Source: Pseudomonas fluorescens
Lineage (GTDB): Bacteria > Pseudomonadota > Gammaproteobacteria > Pseudomonadales > Pseudomonadaceae
Assembly: GCF_004683905.1 (NCBI RefSeq)
Contig: NZ_CP038438.1
Coordinates: forward strand, 2,666,001-2,730,000
Length of the DNA: 64,000 nucleotides
Direction of reading: 5' to 3'
Shown: piece by piece, positions 44,207 through 53,099 of the stretch
How the letters are laid out: each line of letters begins with the position of its first letter
How positions within the stretch are numbered: position 1 is the stretch's first letter
Program-made: the position numbers and the translations under genes
Notes under the pieces: generated by a model
The model's input: only the letters and a program-made list of their open reading frames with translations
What the model was told of the DNA's origin: nothing
The model's database searches: none

Positions 44207-45292
44207 TCAGGATATTCTTAACGATAATAGACCAAACCCTGCATTGCTGACATCAAATTCACTTCGAATGATGTTGTCGTCTGGGAGAATAACTGTGGGC
44301 CCATTACAAGCCAGATATAACGAACCAGTACATTCTTGCGCATAAACCGCGTCGCCGCTCCAGAGGGGAAGAACAGTTCCTTTTGCGCCATACTTGAAAA
44401 GTAGCTGCCCCCGTTTGGCTCCTGGGCCGTGATATGGATATCGCGTATCACCCTCGACGCTTTCTTTACATCCACCAGGTCCGCAGTAAGGATATCGCAA
44501 GGCCCCTACAGCATTTACCACAGATTTTTCTGGTTCGGGGTCTGGAGCATATCGCCAACATGCACTGCGTTCCAAGATAGCTGGCATTGGCATTGACATG
44601 AAAGCATTCGGGCTATATCCATCACTATCTATAAGTTTCCAGTTGGTCCAGCGGGGGAGTTTCGTACTTTTCCACCCGCACTGTGCGTAAACCGTATATA
44701 TCATGTCTTGTTTTGGCGTAATCGCTGGGTTTCGGGCGATTATTATTTTTATATTTCCTGAGTTTGATTCCAAATCATCATTTGTGGTGTTGATTCTGAA
44801 ATAAAGCTCACCCTCTTCGTTTAAAGTGGTGAAGCTGTATTCATTCCAGACGGGCTGTGCCAGTCCATTCTCACCGTACTTATAAATTAACTGTCCCGCG
44901 CGTGCACCTCTACCACTGTAGGGGCAGCGTTTATCTGCCTCTACACTGTTGCGATTACCTTCTGGTCCGGAATACAAAGGTTTTTCGGCTCCGTATTCGC
45001 AATCCCAAACGCTTCTGTGTTCTTTGCTTGTTTCGGTGTGAAACCAAATTTGCGGGTATAGGATAGGTACGGGTAATAACAATGTTCTGTTGTTTCCCAA
45101 GTCAGCCCAGTTTCGATATCGTGCTGAGATGGTTTTAATCTCGTTGTACGTTGTAACCGCTCCTGGTCGGTGGATGCTATATCGGTCGGGGCGTTTGAAT
45201 GGATCTGTGGCAAAACCATATTCAACGATATCCTCTACCATTGCTGTGATAGCAGCAGAGAAATCTCCTCCTGCACTGACTGCGATTCCCAT
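44207..45292 (-). CDS. Protein with two LecA (PA-IL)-like lectin modules
   Basis: This is a 361-residue protein. Residues ~96-187 match the galactose lectin LecA of P. aeruginosa: the order W...YG...GPEGN...PY..G...GQLIYKYG...SFTTLNEEGELYFRIN...SNSGN follows LecA WASYG...GPQGD...CGALVMKIG...NNSGS. A second module at ~245-349 repeats it (PYCGPGGCKESVEGD, PYHGPGAKRGQLLFKYG). LecA Asn107-Asn108 become Ser-Asn in module 1, and the matching loop of module 2 is less clear, so sugar specificity may have changed. The first ~90 residues are a separate region of unknown fold containing FSAAITAMVEDIVEYGF. No signal peptide. Codon use and base composition differ from the flanks, so it was probably acquired. 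Confidence 0.78.
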   Translation of the reverse strand: MGIAVSAGGDFSAAITAMVEDIVEYGFATDPFKRPDRYSIHRPGAVTTYNEIKTISARYRNWADLGNNRTLLLPVPILYPQIWFHTETSKEHRSVWDCEYGAEKPLYSGPEGNRNSVEADKRCPYSGRGARAGQLIYKYGENGLAQPVWNEYSFTTLNEEGELYFRINTTNDDLESNSGNIKIIIARNPAITPKQDMIYTVYAQCGWKSTKLPRWTNWKLIDSDGYSPNAFMSMPMPAILERSACWRYAPDPEPEKSVVNAVGALRYPYCGPGGCKESVEGDTRYPYHGPGAKRGQLLFKYGAKGTVLPLWSGDAVYAQECTGSLYLACNGPTVILPDDNIIRSEFDVSNAGFGLLSLRIS

Positions 45293-45338
45293 GTTTAAGT
45301 TCTCCCTAAATGATGGTGGCGATTTTTCGAAACGTTTT

Positions 45339-46106
45339 TCATTTGTTTAAAACAATTGAAGCTATTTTGTCTTTAGCTGTTTGTTTTATTTCTTTGATGG
45401 CGAAATCGACGGCAATGTGTTTCACGCCTTGAGCTAATAAATTTTTGTATGCACTTTGATATTCGCGTTCAATTCTTTTTCTTTCCAGGTTTATGTTGAA
45501 AGCGTCTGTGGCTGCCTTAAATTCTTCAGGTGTTGAATTAAATTTGATGGGAGGAATTTCAATAGTGATGGTTCCGTATTCCTTTTCTTCCGGGGGGTTA
45601 AAGTTTAGTTGTACGGAACTTGTGATGTTCAGCTTTTCCTGAACTTCTAAAAATCTTGTGTTGTATTCGCGTTGCAACTCATTTGTTTTATTGTTGATGA
45701 TGTCTGACTCTCTTTTGTACCACTTTGACCAAATGGCTTGTTCTACACAGCTTTGACTGATATTGGCCGAACTGTTTTTAGCGTTTGAACCGATAAAGCG
45801 CTGAATGTGTATTTGATCATGCCAGTTTCCATCTCCAAGCCTAAAGCGACAGCGATATCCATCCTCGCTAGCAAAAATATCCCCAAGCTCGGAGATGGTT
45901 ATTTCAATTTTGTCAAGCGTGTCTTCATAATATTCTAAAGTTCCGGTGCGGGAACTAACTGAAAGCTTTAGTTCCTCTCCGATTTTATGTAATATCAGTC
46001 GTTCCACGACTGTGATTCTTTCGTTTTCATTATCAATTTTTGGTCGGTTCATTTGTTCTGTGTATATAGCTGATTTAGTTTCAGTGTCGACTGGGTATAG
46101 GTCCAT
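45339..46106 (-). CDS. Unknown 255-residue partner of the lectin-module protein
   Basis: No family was recognised. The protein is polar and rich in Ile, Asn, Lys and Glu, without a signal peptide or membrane segment. The N-terminal ~110 residues have mixed beta character (LKLSVSSRTGTLEYYEDTLDKIEIT). A helical, possibly coiled-coil stretch (~120-155: KWYKRESDIINNKTNELQREY) follows, and the C-terminus is Lys-rich (IKEIKQTAKDKIASIVLNK). It lies 46 bases upstream of the lectin-module gene on the same strand, so the two form an operon. The start at 46106 has only a weak GAGAAAA site. Its AT-rich codon use matches the lectin gene and not the rest of the window. Confidence 0.7.
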   Translation of the reverse strand: MDLYPVDTETKSAIYTEQMNRPKIDNENERITVVERLILHKIGEELKLSVSSRTGTLEYYEDTLDKIEITISELGDIFASEDGYRCRFRLGDGNWHDQIHIQRFIGSNAKNSSANISQSCVEQAIWSKWYKRESDIINNKTNELQREYNTRFLEVQEKLNITSSVQLNFNPPEEKEYGTITIEIPPIKFNSTPEEFKAATDAFNINLERKRIEREYQSAYKNLLAQGVKHIAVDFAIKEIKQTAKDKIASIVLNK

Positions 46107-46180
46107 TTTTTTCTCGAAATTGTCTTTTTGTTGAATGGGAGTTGGGAGATCTAATTCTAAAAGATAGCGCCTTTTACGCC

Positions 46181-46204
46181 ACCTGTCAGAAGTGACAGGT
46201 TTTT
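46181..46204 (+). terminator. Hairpin with T-run at the edge of the lectin island
   Basis: ACCTGTCA and TGACAGGT form a perfect 8-bp stem with a 4-base loop, followed by T-rich sequence. It would end plus-strand transcription, yet no plus-strand gene was recognised just before it. It may belong to a lost gene. Confidence 0.6.
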
Positions 46205-46254
46205 ATATTTTTTTGTGACTTCGGTTATAGCATTCTGAAATAACTATAACGTGT

Positions 46255-46560
46255 GGATTTGGATGTTTTGCTGGGAAAACAACAGTGAATCTCTGCGCAA
46301 AATACTTGGCAGCTATTGTTTCGGATGACCAAGCGTCGGAGTTTTACTTTAAGTTCGTCAGATTAATGGTTGGCCATGAATCCAGCGAATTTAATAGTAA
46401 GTTCGGGAAAGCAACGCTTCCAGTGCGGTTGAAGCATTCGCCACCGGTCAGAGGCTAAACAGTCGGTAAGCTGCAGGTCGTGGATGCCAAAGATGATGAA
46501 GTCTCTAATGGGATACGGGCAGCAAGACTGTTCGGTTCATCAAATGCCTGGGTTCAGTAG
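46255..46560 (+). pseudogene. Possible decayed reading frame
   Basis: One frame reads GCFAGKTTVNLCAKYLAAIV and onward for ~65 codons to a TAA at 46456. It continues in the same frame as TVGKLQVVDAKDDEVSNG to a TAG at 46558. An interrupted frame of this kind without a start or ribosome-binding site looks like a gene remnant. No family was recognised. The rest of the 46107-46667 gap shows nothing else except the hairpin. Confidence 0.3.
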
Positions 46561-46667
46561 TTTTCGTTTTACCAGGAAGGTCGCTTAAGCGGTTTCAGAA
46601 GGGGCGCTCTGGGACATTGAGGCTGCATGCGCAGAAATGGGCAGAGCGTGATTCAAAAAAAAACTGC

Positions 46668-47504
46668 TCAAAAGACCACCCGGCCGGAAATACAGTGCTG
46701 AACGGCACCGCCCACCCAGACGCTGCCGTCCACGTTCTCAATGTGCAATCGGCCGCGGCGGCCCATGGCGGTGCCTTGGCTCACGGTGTAGCGGTCGCCA
46801 AGGATGCCTGAGCCGATCAGCCACTGAGCCAGGCTCGCATTGAGGCTGCCGGTGACGGCGTCCTCGGCGCATTCCTCGCCCATGAAGGCTCTGACTTCCA
46901 CGTCCGTTTCAGCGTCGGGACCCGCCCACGGCGCAATAACCCCGACATTCAGCCCCTGCAGTGCCGCGTAATCAGGCTTGATCGCCAACAGGTCTTCACG
47001 ACTCGCCAGCAACACGCCCGCCCAACCCGGACCGTTATCGACCCATTGGCTCGCGCGGATCTGCCCGGTGGCGAGGCCGAGTCCTTGCTCGATCAGGTTG
47101 AGCGTCGTTGCCTCCAGCGGCCCGCTGCGCACCAATGGTGGCGCGGCGAAAGCCAGTTGCGGACCTTGCTTGCGTACCCGAATCAAGCCCGCCGAGCACT
47201 CCTGAACAATCTCGAGCTGCTCAGGGTTGTCGTTCCGTGCCAACCACACCTTGCAGCTGCCCAGGGTGGGATGCCCAGCGAAGGGCAGCTCACGCAACGG
47301 TGTAAAGATGCGGACACGGTAGTGCGCGTCCGGCGCCTCGGGCTTCAACAGAAAAGTGGTCTCACTGAGTTGAGTCCAGCGGGCGAACGCCTGCATCTGC
47401 TCGGTCGTCAGCCCATCAGCATCCACCACCACTGCCAGCGCATTACCTTCGTAGGGGTGATCGGCGAATACGTCGACTTGTTCGAACTGCAGCGAGCGTG
47501 GCAT
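46668..47504 (-). CDS. PhzF-family isomerase/epimerase
   Basis: This 278-residue protein begins MPRSLQFEQVDVFADHPYEGNALAVV, the standard PhzF opening. It includes LSETTFLLKPE with the catalytic Glu and FAGHPTLGS, and a C-terminal GSLNASLAQWL. The fold is that of diaminopimelate epimerase. Members isomerise small acids; the substrate is unknown and no phenazine genes are near. AAGGA precedes the ATG. GC-rich composition returns here, so the island ends before it. Confidence 0.92.
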   Translation of the reverse strand: MPRSLQFEQVDVFADHPYEGNALAVVVDADGLTTEQMQAFARWTQLSETTFLLKPEAPDAHYRVRIFTPLRELPFAGHPTLGSCKVWLARNDNPEQLEIVQECSAGLIRVRKQGPQLAFAAPPLVRSGPLEATTLNLIEQGLGLATGQIRASQWVDNGPGWAGVLLASREDLLAIKPDYAALQGLNVGVIAPWAGPDAETDVEVRAFMGEECAEDAVTGSLNASLAQWLIGSGILGDRYTVSQGTAMGRRGRLHIENVDGSVWVGGAVQHCISGRVVF

Positions 47505-47558
47505 TGAATGTCCTTATAGGTTGAGTTGGGGAAGGTTTTTTACGCGGATGGATTCGGA

Positions 47559-48008
47559 TCACGTCTGCTGGCTTTCAGGGCCTGTCCACGACATTTCAAT
47601 ATGCGTGTCTGTCGTGCCAGTCTGGCGAAAGCCCAGCCGTTCATAGAGCTTCTGCGCCAGAGTGTTCGTGCGAAAAGCGCCCAATTGCAATGGCACTTGA
47701 CGTGCAGCGGCTTGCAGCTGGAGGTTCTTCAGAATGCGCGAGCCAATGCCCTTGCCTTGGTATTCGGGCGAAATAGCGATGTTCTGAACATGGATTCGGT
47801 CTTCCTTTTCCAGTATTTGCACATAGCCAACAAGCCGGCCGTCTTGTTCAATAACCGAAGTGGCTGTGCATGCGAATTCCACCGCGAAATTTGCGCGTTG
47901 CCAACTCTCATCCCAGCCCCATATTTTTTCGATGTGTTCGCGGAAGACCGCTCGATGCAAGTCGAAGAGGGCTGTCAGGTCGCTATCCGTGGCGGGGCGT
48001 GCGGTCAT
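47559..48008 (-). CDS. GNAT-family N-acetyltransferase
   Basis: This 149-residue protein has a complete GNAT core: IHVQNIAISPEYQGKGIGSRIL carries the acetyl-CoA motif, and LYERLGFRQTGT is motif B. Substrate unknown. ATG at 48008 (MTARPATD) was chosen; the longer frame to 48113 has no ribosome-binding site. Confidence 0.88.
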   Translation of the reverse strand: MTARPATDSDLTALFDLHRAVFREHIEKIWGWDESWQRANFAVEFACTATSVIEQDGRLVGYVQILEKEDRIHVQNIAISPEYQGKGIGSRILKNLQLQAAARQVPLQLGAFRTNTLAQKLYERLGFRQTGTTDTHIEMSWTGPESQQT

Positions 48009-48113
48009 GCGGGTCTCTGATTTGTGCTTTTGACCTGGTGAGGCTAGTGGCTGCAACAAAAAACGGCAATTCGGATCGATATGCCGCGCAGCATCTGACT
48101 GGCCCAAATACAC

Positions 48114-48839
48114 TCAAAGCGCCACCCGCTGCAGAAACTTCCTGACCTCCAGCGAATATGCCCCCGGATGCGAAAACCTGAACATATGCCCGGTCCTCGG
48201 CATGACGACTTCCTGCGCGCCTTTTATGCCATTCAGCAGAATCCCTGCAGCCTCTTTGCCGATCAGCCTGTCTTCCTCGGGCGTAAGGATCAGCGTCGGC
48301 ACGTCGATCTTTGCCAGCAGGGCGGTGTAGTCGACTTTCTCGATCGAGCGCACGCGGTTGACGTAGGCCTTGTGTGGGGTTTGCTTGATGAAGAAGGCGC
48401 GGCTGTTGGCGGCTGACCAAGGGATTTCACCTTCCTTGTCGAACGACGAAGCCAGTTGCGCGGCGTGGAAGCGCAGGGTGGTCTGTCGATAAAGCGGTCC
48501 GGGGAAGAACGGCGCCAGTGCGGCCAGCGTTTTCAGCAGGGGCGAGGTGATCGGGTTTTTGGCGAAACCGCCGGACAGCACCAGGCCCTTGAGGCCTTTT
48601 GGCTGGCGCGTTGCAACCGCGATCGAGGCGACCGCGCCGTAGGAGTCGCCCACCAGCACGTAGCATTCGAGATCTTTCACTTGATCAACGATGAAGTTGG
48701 CGAGCGTTTCCAGATCAGCGACGTCGTCCGGTAAGCGCAACGTACGCATGGCGCGGTGCTGCAAGTGGCTGAGTTGGTTGAGCTGCCACGGCGCACCGGC
48801 GAAGCAAGGGACCATGACCAGCGTGGGCTCGGTTTGCAT
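48114..48839 (-). CDS. Alpha/beta hydrolase
   Basis: This 241-residue protein has nucleophile motif GDSYG, an oxyanion region near MVPCFAGAP, acid residue in LILTPEEDRLIG and catalytic His in RTGHMFRFSHP. Specific substrate unknown. The ATG at 48839 was chosen over an in-frame start at 48884. Confidence 0.88.
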   Translation of the reverse strand: MQTEPTLVMVPCFAGAPWQLNQLSHLQHRAMRTLRLPDDVADLETLANFIVDQVKDLECYVLVGDSYGAVASIAVATRQPKGLKGLVLSGGFAKNPITSPLLKTLAALAPFFPGPLYRQTTLRFHAAQLASSFDKEGEIPWSAANSRAFFIKQTPHKAYVNRVRSIEKVDYTALLAKIDVPTLILTPEEDRLIGKEAAGILLNGIKGAQEVVMPRTGHMFRFSHPGAYSLEVRKFLQRVAL

Positions 48840-48939
48840 GAGAATTCCAGGGATGTTGAACGGATGTCCGCACTCTAGGAGCACCGAGGCGCGCGATCCA
48901 ATGGCATTGGTGCAGCCTCTCGATGCACGAGGTCGATCA

Positions 48940-49863
48940 TCAGTCGCCGATCAGCATTCTGGTGATCCATTCAACCGCCGGCTCGTTGGCGCGCCCGCGT
49001 GCGCGGACGACAAAGACCTCCCAGGTGGGCAGCGTCAGGGGCAATTCGAACAGGCTCAGTTGTGCGGTTTCCTGCATCTGCAAGGCGACACGTTCGGCGA
49101 CCACGGCAATCGATTCCGATGCGCCAACCATGAATGGCACTGCGAGAAAACTCGGGCAGGTGACGCTGACCTTGCGGCTGCGACCGAGCTGTTCCAGCGC
49201 GTCATCGACAGCGCCCCGCGTGTCGCCCCGGGGCGAAATCAGAACGTGCGGCAGACGCGTGAAGTCATCCAGTTCCATATGCAAATGTTTGCCGCGCTTG
49301 ACCAATGCCGGGTGCCCTTTGCGGGCGATGCCGACGAATCGCTCCTTGTGCGCGAGCTGGCAATCAAAGCGGTGCGGCACTTGCGCAAACGAACCCGAAC
49401 CCAACACCAGGTCGATCTCGCCGGCGTCCAGTTGGCGCATCGCCGACTCGCCATCCACCGGCCCGAGTTTCAGCACCACCTCCGGCGCCGCAACCTGAAT
49501 TTTCGCCAGCGCCGGGGCGATGACGGTCAGCACGGCGTGATCGGTGGCCGCTATCCGCAGTGTCGCCTGCAGACGCGCTGGATCGAACGGCCCCCGTGGG
49601 CTGGCGACCAGCCGCACCGATTCGAGCACCGCCGCCACTCTGGGCATCAGCTCGATGGCCAGCGGCGTCGGTGCCATGCCGCGAGGGTTGCGAATGAACA
49701 ACTGATCATCAAACGCCGTGCGCAAACGCGACAGGGCATGGCTGGTGGCCGACTGCGACAGATGCAGGTGCTGCGCCGCACGACCGACGTGCCTTTCCTC
49801 CCAAAGCGCCTCAAGAACCACCAGAAGATTGAGGTCGAAACGCGTCAGATCCAGCGGCTTCAT
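48940..49863 (-). CDS. LysR-family transcriptional regulator
   Basis: This 307-residue regulator has the winged helix-turn-helix in LVVLEALWEERHVGRAAQHLHLSQSATSHALSRLR. The C-terminal effector domain resembles the NodD/SyrM/LeuO-type subgroup (DLVLGSGSFAQVPHRFDCQLA). It is divergent from the DJ-1/PfpI gene and the likely regulator of it. The 271-bp intergenic region holds no obvious T-N11-A dyad that could be singled out by eye. Confidence 0.9.
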   Translation of the reverse strand: MKPLDLTRFDLNLLVVLEALWEERHVGRAAQHLHLSQSATSHALSRLRTAFDDQLFIRNPRGMAPTPLAIELMPRVAAVLESVRLVASPRGPFDPARLQATLRIAATDHAVLTVIAPALAKIQVAAPEVVLKLGPVDGESAMRQLDAGEIDLVLGSGSFAQVPHRFDCQLAHKERFVGIARKGHPALVKRGKHLHMELDDFTRLPHVLISPRGDTRGAVDDALEQLGRSRKVSVTCPSFLAVPFMVGASESIAVVAERVALQMQETAQLSLFELPLTLPTWEVFVVRARGRANEPAVEWITRMLIGD

Positions 49864-50134
49864 GGGGTGTTGGCCTTTTCATCATTCGATGTTCGCCACT
49901 TTCCTACAGCCACTGGCTGAAAGCTACAGCCCGATCTTTCCTGGCAGGCATGCAGGCGTGGTCGCCTGAGAAGGTATAGGGCGAGACGACGCGGTTGTTC
50001 AGCCGTCCTTTCCGTGGCGCGTAGCCGGTGTATCAAATGCCCGTCGATGTCGCCTGCAATGTACCCATGACAATTTTTTGATTGTGATGAGCGGCAGATT
50101 TTACGATGAGTCATCGCCCATTTAGAGACTCACC

Positions 50135-50731
50135 ATGCACATCGCCATCCTGACCTTTGAAGGCTTCAACGAACTGGATTCGCTCATCGCGTTCAGCATT
50201 CTCAACCGGGTCAAACAGCCCGATTGGCGCGTGTCGATCGCCAGCCCGACGGAAAAAGTGCGCTCGATGAATGGCCTGGTAATCGAGGCTCAGGTGTCAT
50301 TGGAGGAGGCGAGCGACGCGGACGCGGTGTTGGTGGGCAGCGGAAGTCTGACCCGGGATATCGTGGCGGATACCGAGCTGATGGCGCGGCTACGGCTCGA
50401 TCCGCAGCGCCAGCTCTTGGGCGCCCAGTGCTCGGGCACGCTGATCCTGGCAAAGCTCGGCCTGCTCAATGACGTCCCAGCCTGTACCGATCTGATCACC
50501 AAGCCCTGGGTGGAGGAGGCCGGTGTGGCGGTGCTCAATCAGCCTTTCATGGCCAAGGGCAATGTCGCCACCGCTGGCGGTTGCCTGTCCTCACAATATA
50601 TGGCGGCCTGGTTCATCGCCCGTCTGGCCGGTGTGGAGGCCACCCGCAACGCGTTTCATTATGTGACGCCCGTTGGCGAGAAAGAGCTCTACATCGATCG
50701 GGCGATCGCGAACATCGAGGCGTATCTGTAA
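50135..50731 (+). CDS. DJ-1/PfpI-family protein
   Basis: This 198-residue protein has the family pattern MHIAILTFEGFNELDSLIAF with the conserved Glu and the nucleophile-elbow Cys in LLGAQCSGTLILAKLG. Related Pseudomonas proteins act as isonitrile hydratases, glyoxalases or chaperone-like proteins; the exact reaction cannot be read here. AGAGA precedes the ATG. Confidence 0.87.
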   Translation: MHIAILTFEGFNELDSLIAFSILNRVKQPDWRVSIASPTEKVRSMNGLVIEAQVSLEEASDADAVLVGSGSLTRDIVADTELMARLRLDPQRQLLGAQCSGTLILAKLGLLNDVPACTDLITKPWVEEAGVAVLNQPFMAKGNVATAGGCLSSQYMAAWFIARLAGVEATRNAFHYVTPVGEKELYIDRAIANIEAYL

Positions 50732-50762
50732 AGCACGTTTAATCGACGCCTGAAGCAGCGAA

Positions 50763-50921
50763 TCAGCTCTCACGGGTTTCAACCGGTTCGGCCGCCGCTT
50801 CGGCCGCCAGTTTCGCGCGGTCGGCCTTGCTGATGTACTTGGGCTTTTTCGGCGCGAGTTTGGCGCTGGCCTTTTTGGCCTTTTCCTTGAACAACTGCTG
50901 CAGTTTCTTTTGGCGGTTCAT
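50763..50921 (-). CDS. DUF2986 small basic protein
   Basis: This 52-residue protein begins MNRQKKLQQLFKEKAKKASAKLAPKK and is strongly basic at the N-terminus and acidic at the C-terminus, the DUF2986 pattern. Function unknown; possibly nucleic-acid binding given its charge. ATG at 50921 was chosen as it matches the usual family start. Confidence 0.85.
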   Translation of the reverse strand: MNRQKKLQQLFKEKAKKASAKLAPKKPKYISKADRAKLAAEAAAEPVETRES

Positions 50922-51077
50922 GTTTCTACTCGGAGAAGGGGAGCCGGGCATATGCCCATCAAGCGCGCATTAAAACCGGCTCGGAGCGATTTGGCGAGTC
51001 TGTTGCAGCGATGCAGGATCAAACGGCTCACCGGTGTCCGTCATCAGCCATTTCGCAAAGGGGGGCCGCGGCCGGGG

Positions 51078-52109
51078 TCATGGCTTCGACGCCGCCAGAA
51101 AATCGCTGATCAGCGCTACCACCTGCTGCTGGATCACTTCACGCGGGCGCGCATTGTCGCGATCCTGGCAAATGACGCCATCGCCCGGTGCGTCTTCCTC
51201 GAGCATCTCGATCGCGCCCGGTTTGCAGATCGACGTGAAGCTGAAGTGAGTGGCGTCGTTGATCTCGACATAACGTGTGGTAGCCGCTGGCAGGCGTTTG
51301 GCCAGATCGGCGGATTCCAGTTGCGCCGGCAGGTCTTCGGAAGGTGCGCCGGCGGCGATCACCAGCGTCGGTACTGGCAACGCCGCGAGGCTTGCGTCGG
51401 TCATGCCGCGTGACAGGCCCAGGTCCAGCGAAACGATGGCGCTGACTGGTTTGTAACGCCGGTCGGCCGCCAGGTCGGCTTTGCCTTGCGCGGTGCTGGC
51501 GGGGTTCATTTGCTTATAGACGTTGCAACTGGCGAGCTGCGCATGGGCCTTGCAGTCCTCGGCAAAACGCTCGGGGTCGAAGCGTGCACCGGCGATTTCC
51601 AGAGCCGTCCAGCCACCGAGCGAATGCCCGACGACGGCAATCCGCTGCGGCGCCACCGCGCCAAATTTTCCCGGCTGCGCCACAACGGCTTCGATGGCCC
51701 GCCGCAGATCGACCGGCCGCTGCCACAGCTGCGCCGCCGCTTGCGGACTGCGGTCGTGGGTGGTGCTGCCGGGATGGTTGACTGCCGCGACGATGTAACC
51801 CTGATCGGCCAGCGCACTGGCCAGCCACATCTGATTGCTCCAGTTGCCCCGGTAACCATGGGACAGCACCACCAGCGGATGCTCGCCGGCGGTCGGCGGC
51901 GCATCGCGCACCGCAGAGGCACTGACGAACACCGGACTGTCGTCAATCACCTGCGCGGGTGCATGGGTTGTCGCCGGGTACCAGACGACCATTTCCAGCG
52001 GCCGCTGCGGATCCGCCAGGGTTGTGCGGTGGAAGCCGATGGGGTGCGAGTCCGCGAGTGCGCTGGTGGACAGGCCAAGCAGAAGCAGGGCGCCGAGAGC
52101 TGTTTTCAA
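51078..52109 (-). CDS. Secreted alpha/beta hydrolase (PAF-acetylhydrolase-like), TTG start
   Basis: This 343-residue protein has a signal peptide (TALGALLLLGLSTSALA-DSHP), nucleophile motif GHSLGG and a likely catalytic His in INDATHFSFTS, close to the platelet-activating-factor acetylhydrolase/dienelactone hydrolase group. No ATG or GTG gives the full signal peptide. The TTG at 52109 does, and it lies 6 bases after GGAAGA, so it is the likely start. Substrate unknown; periplasmic or secreted. Confidence 0.85.
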   Translation of the reverse strand: MKTALGALLLLGLSTSALADSHPIGFHRTTLADPQRPLEMVVWYPATTHAPAQVIDDSPVFVSASAVRDAPPTAGEHPLVVLSHGYRGNWSNQMWLASALADQGYIVAAVNHPGSTTHDRSPQAAAQLWQRPVDLRRAIEAVVAQPGKFGAVAPQRIAVVGHSLGGWTALEIAGARFDPERFAEDCKAHAQLASCNVYKQMNPASTAQGKADLAADRRYKPVSAIVSLDLGLSRGMTDASLAALPVPTLVIAAGAPSEDLPAQLESADLAKRLPAATTRYVEINDATHFSFTSICKPGAIEMLEEDAPGDGVICQDRDNARPREVIQQQVVALISDFLAASKP

Positions 52110-52331
52110 GGTTGATCTTCCATGAGTGCATTTGTTGTTTTGAGATACGGCTGCGCGCAGGTTAGTAGACCGGTTGCAAAGAAGATAGTGGATGCCTCGA
52201 CTGTGCAGTGACAGGCCGAATCCGAAACAAGACCGCGCCCGTCCGGATTTGAAATACCCACCATTGCCCGCTAGAGTCGCGCCCCTTGTCCGGCCAACAG
52301 CGCCGGCGACGGCTGGGGAAGAGGGCGGCAG

Positions 52332-53027
52332 TTGAACGAACACACATTGTCCATGCGTCTGGAGCGGGTGGCGGCGCATGTACCGGCCGGCGCGCGCTTG
52401 GCGGATATCGGCTCGGATCACGGCTATCTGCCGGTGGCCCTGATGCGACGTGGCGCCATCGTTGCGGCGGTGGCCGGCGAGGTGGCGCTGACGCCGTTCC
52501 ATGCCGCGGTGCGCACGGTGCGCGACAACGATCTGCAGCAGCACATCAGCGTGCGTCTGGCCAGTGGCCTGGCGGCGATCGAGCCTGATGACGGAATCAC
52601 CGCGATCAGCCTCTGCGGCATGGGCGGCGAGACGATTCGCGACATCCTCGACAGCGGCAAGGCGCACCTGCGCGGGCACGAACGGCTGATCCTGCAACCC
52701 AACGGCGGCGAGCAACCCCTGCGCCAATGGCTGATGGACAACGGCTACCGCATTCTTGATGAGGAAGTGCTGCAGGAAAACCGTTTCTTCTACGAAATCA
52801 TCGTCGCCGAGCGCGGCGCACCACTGAGTTATAGCGCCGAACAGTTGTACTTCGGCCCGTTGCTGATGCAAGCACGCAGCCCGGCATTCCTCGCTAAATG
52901 GCAGCGTTCTTTAAGGCAGAAACAGAAAACCCTGAACAGTTTCAAACAGGCGCGCCAGGCTGTGCCCGAGGAGAGGCTGGAAGAGGTTGCGCGGCAGGTG
53001 CAGTGGATGACTGAGTTGCTGGCGTGA
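52332..53027 (+). CDS. trmK: tRNA (adenine(22)-N1)-methyltransferase
   Basis: This 231-residue SAM-dependent methyltransferase has motif I ARLADIGSDHGYLPVAL, then ISLCGMGGETIRDIL and LILQPNGGEQPLRQWL, all typical of TrmK (COG2384). It methylates A22 in the D-arm of tRNA. The TTG at 52332 follows GAGGG and gives the usual family N-terminus (MNEHTLSMRLERVA). The ATG at 52353 is less likely because no ribosome-binding site precedes it. Confidence 0.9.
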   Translation: MNEHTLSMRLERVAAHVPAGARLADIGSDHGYLPVALMRRGAIVAAVAGEVALTPFHAAVRTVRDNDLQQHISVRLASGLAAIEPDDGITAISLCGMGGETIRDILDSGKAHLRGHERLILQPNGGEQPLRQWLMDNGYRILDEEVLQENRFFYEIIVAERGAPLSYSAEQLYFGPLLMQARSPAFLAKWQRSLRQKQKTLNSFKQARQAVPEERLEEVARQVQWMTELLA

Positions 53028-53055
53028 TTTGCCGTGTTGGCTGTTGCACTCCTTC

Positions 53056-53084
53056 AGGTTTAAAGTCAGCTTCAAGGTTAACGT
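53056..53084. promoter_or_regulatory. Candidate MerR operator at the merR-type gene (53100)
   Basis: CAGGTTTAAAGTCAGCTTCAAGG is an imperfect dyad just before the regulator gene. A very similar dyad, TTAAAGTTGACTTCAA, precedes the oxidoreductase gene at 53627. Confidence 0.6.
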
Positions 53085-53099
53085 GCTGCGGAGTCGGAC

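Noticed and set aside
43889..46667. Prophage or integrative element
   Set aside because: The AT-rich insert has no integrase, tRNA, att-like direct repeat or phage structural gene that could be recognised.
46668..47504. Phenazine biosynthesis
   Set aside because: PhzF-like proteins are widespread outside phenazine loci and no other phz gene is present.
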